From assembly GCA_029688955.1 (NCBI GenBank), contig JARUKZ010000044.1:1-34743 (forward strand): a stretch of DNA of 34,743 bases, read 5' to 3'. The DNA is from Chitinispirillales bacterium ANBcel5 (GTDB taxonomy: Bacteria > Fibrobacterota > Chitinivibrionia > Chitinivibrionales > Chitinispirillaceae). The notes beneath the pieces are model-generated. The model was not told the origin of the DNA and ran no database searches. It was given only the letters and a program-made list of their open reading frames with translations. The position numbers were made by a program, and so were the translations under genes. Numbering within the stretch: the stretch's first letter is position 1; every line of letters begins with the position of its first letter. Of this stretch, positions 34,294 through 34,743 are shown piece by piece.

Positions 34294-34486
34294 GTCTTTG
34301 GCCAGGCGTTCGACCTGACGGTCCAGGAGGTACGTGGCTGGATTTAACAAAGACAGCGCGGCATTGGCGGCAAGTCAAGCAGAAGACAAGCTCGAGCACG
34401 AACCGGCACTGGCGTGCCCCGCTGACCGGTTTTCATCATTGGTTCCGCTTGTCCGTTCCAGTCCTGGGCGGACGTGCTCCTCTTTC
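34294..34486. repeat. Direct repeat copy 2, right of the xylanase gene
   Basis: Partner of 30866-31058, same orientation, offset 3428 bp. The pair brackets the xylanase gene, its terminator and the REP-like elements. Confidence 0.9.
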
Positions 34487-34571
34487 TCTCCTGAACCACC
34501 CACCCCTGAACTTCTTCAAGGGTTTTGCACCGCAGCTCCTTGAAATGCTCAAGGGCAGGGTGCTGCGGCTC
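34294..34571 (-). pseudogene. Second, frameshifted four-helix-bundle suffix remnant
   Basis: Two minus frames are needed. The upstream part reads HPALEHFKELRCKTLEEVQG then WVVQERKRS, like the linker before the suffix domain in this family. The downstream part, in another frame, reads ANAALSLLNPATYLLDRQVE then RLAKD, where family similarity ends at about 34297. So it has lost the GGFTER end that copy 1 keeps, but keeps upstream sequence that copy 1 lacks. A 21-bp tandem repeat is joined in frame to its upstream side. Confidence 0.55.
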
Positions 34572-34743
34572 TTTTGCCTGGAACACACACCGTTTTGCCT
34601 GGAACACACACCGTTTTGCCTGGAACACACACCGTTTTGCCTGGAACATGCCCCGTTTTGCCTGGAACATGCCCCGTTTTGCCTGGAACATGCCCCGTGC
34701 AGCTTGGAACATGCCCCGTGCAGCTTGGAACATGCCCCGTGCA
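34572..34743 (-). repeat. 21-bp coding minisatellite at the window edge
   Basis: Eight full 21-bp units and part of a ninth run to the window end. Three are TTTTGCCTGGAACACACACC+G, three have ACATGCCCCG in the second half, and the last two also change TTTTGCCTGG to TGCAGCTTGG. On the minus strand they encode heptads C-V-F-Q-A-K-R, G-M-F-Q-A-K-R and G-M-F-Q-A-A-R, in frame with the HPALEHFKELRC segment. The array continues outside the window. Confidence 0.95.

Noticed and set aside
34572..34743. CRISPR array
   Set aside because: Units of 21 bp are directly contiguous without spacers.
1..34743. tRNA or rRNA genes
   Set aside because: I saw no T-loop-like GGTTCGA-type motif within a plausible cloverleaf and no rRNA-like segment; a covariance scan would be decisive.

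Overview
The window looks like a piece of a Fibrobacterota genome, probably close to the haloalkaliphilic Chitinispirillum group; this is an inference. The clues are a Fibrobacter-style secreted xylanase with a C-terminal sorting-type domain, a type III glutamine synthetase, a NifU-type scaffold carrying general Fe-S housekeeping, and a lysine-free, very acidic glycine-betaine-type binding lipoprotein. Most genes are A+T-rich with good Shine-Dalgarno sites; the right-hand 4 kb is visibly richer in G+C.

Positions 1-11652 are mostly housekeeping. They hold the 3' part of an outer-membrane-like protein with an in-frame 18-bp minisatellite, an endonuclease III gene broken by a one-base frameshift at a T run, and a five-PAS hybrid histidine kinase. 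A radical SAM protein fused to DUF2344 and a metallophosphoesterase follow as a leftward pair. Then come a DHH phosphoesterase and nifU (rightward) and folC (leftward), with an intrinsic terminator between nifU and folC.

Positions 12189-18007 form one tightly packed rightward operon of six genes: a serine alpha/beta hydrolase with a C-terminal Ada-like zinc site, a DUF4129 membrane protein, a small membrane protein, a MoxR AAA+ ATPase, a DUF58 protein and a polytopic membrane protein. It ends in a complex nested inverted repeat shared with the convergent glutamine synthetase gene.

Positions 18127-25614 hold glnN, an AsmA-like envelope protein, a sigma-54 activator, a YbgC thioesterase, a second frameshifted small gene and the betaine-binding lipoprotein. 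The last is preceded by a near-consensus sigma-54 promoter with a perfect palindrome at the expected transcription start. The activator lies only about 1 kb upstream.

Positions 25615-34743 are accessory in character: long gene-poor stretches, dispersed short palindromes, gene remnants and repeats. Two units stand out. One is a two-gene module, with a leaderless 1140-residue OmpA/peptidoglycan-binding protein and an exported TonB-C-like partner. The other is a modular GH11 xylanase that lies between two ~193-bp direct repeats. Those repeats derive from a degenerate four-helix-bundle-suffix gene. The right edge runs into a 21-bp coding minisatellite. Two genes broken at homopolymers (1379-1382 and 24137-24140) may be true mutations or sequencing errors.
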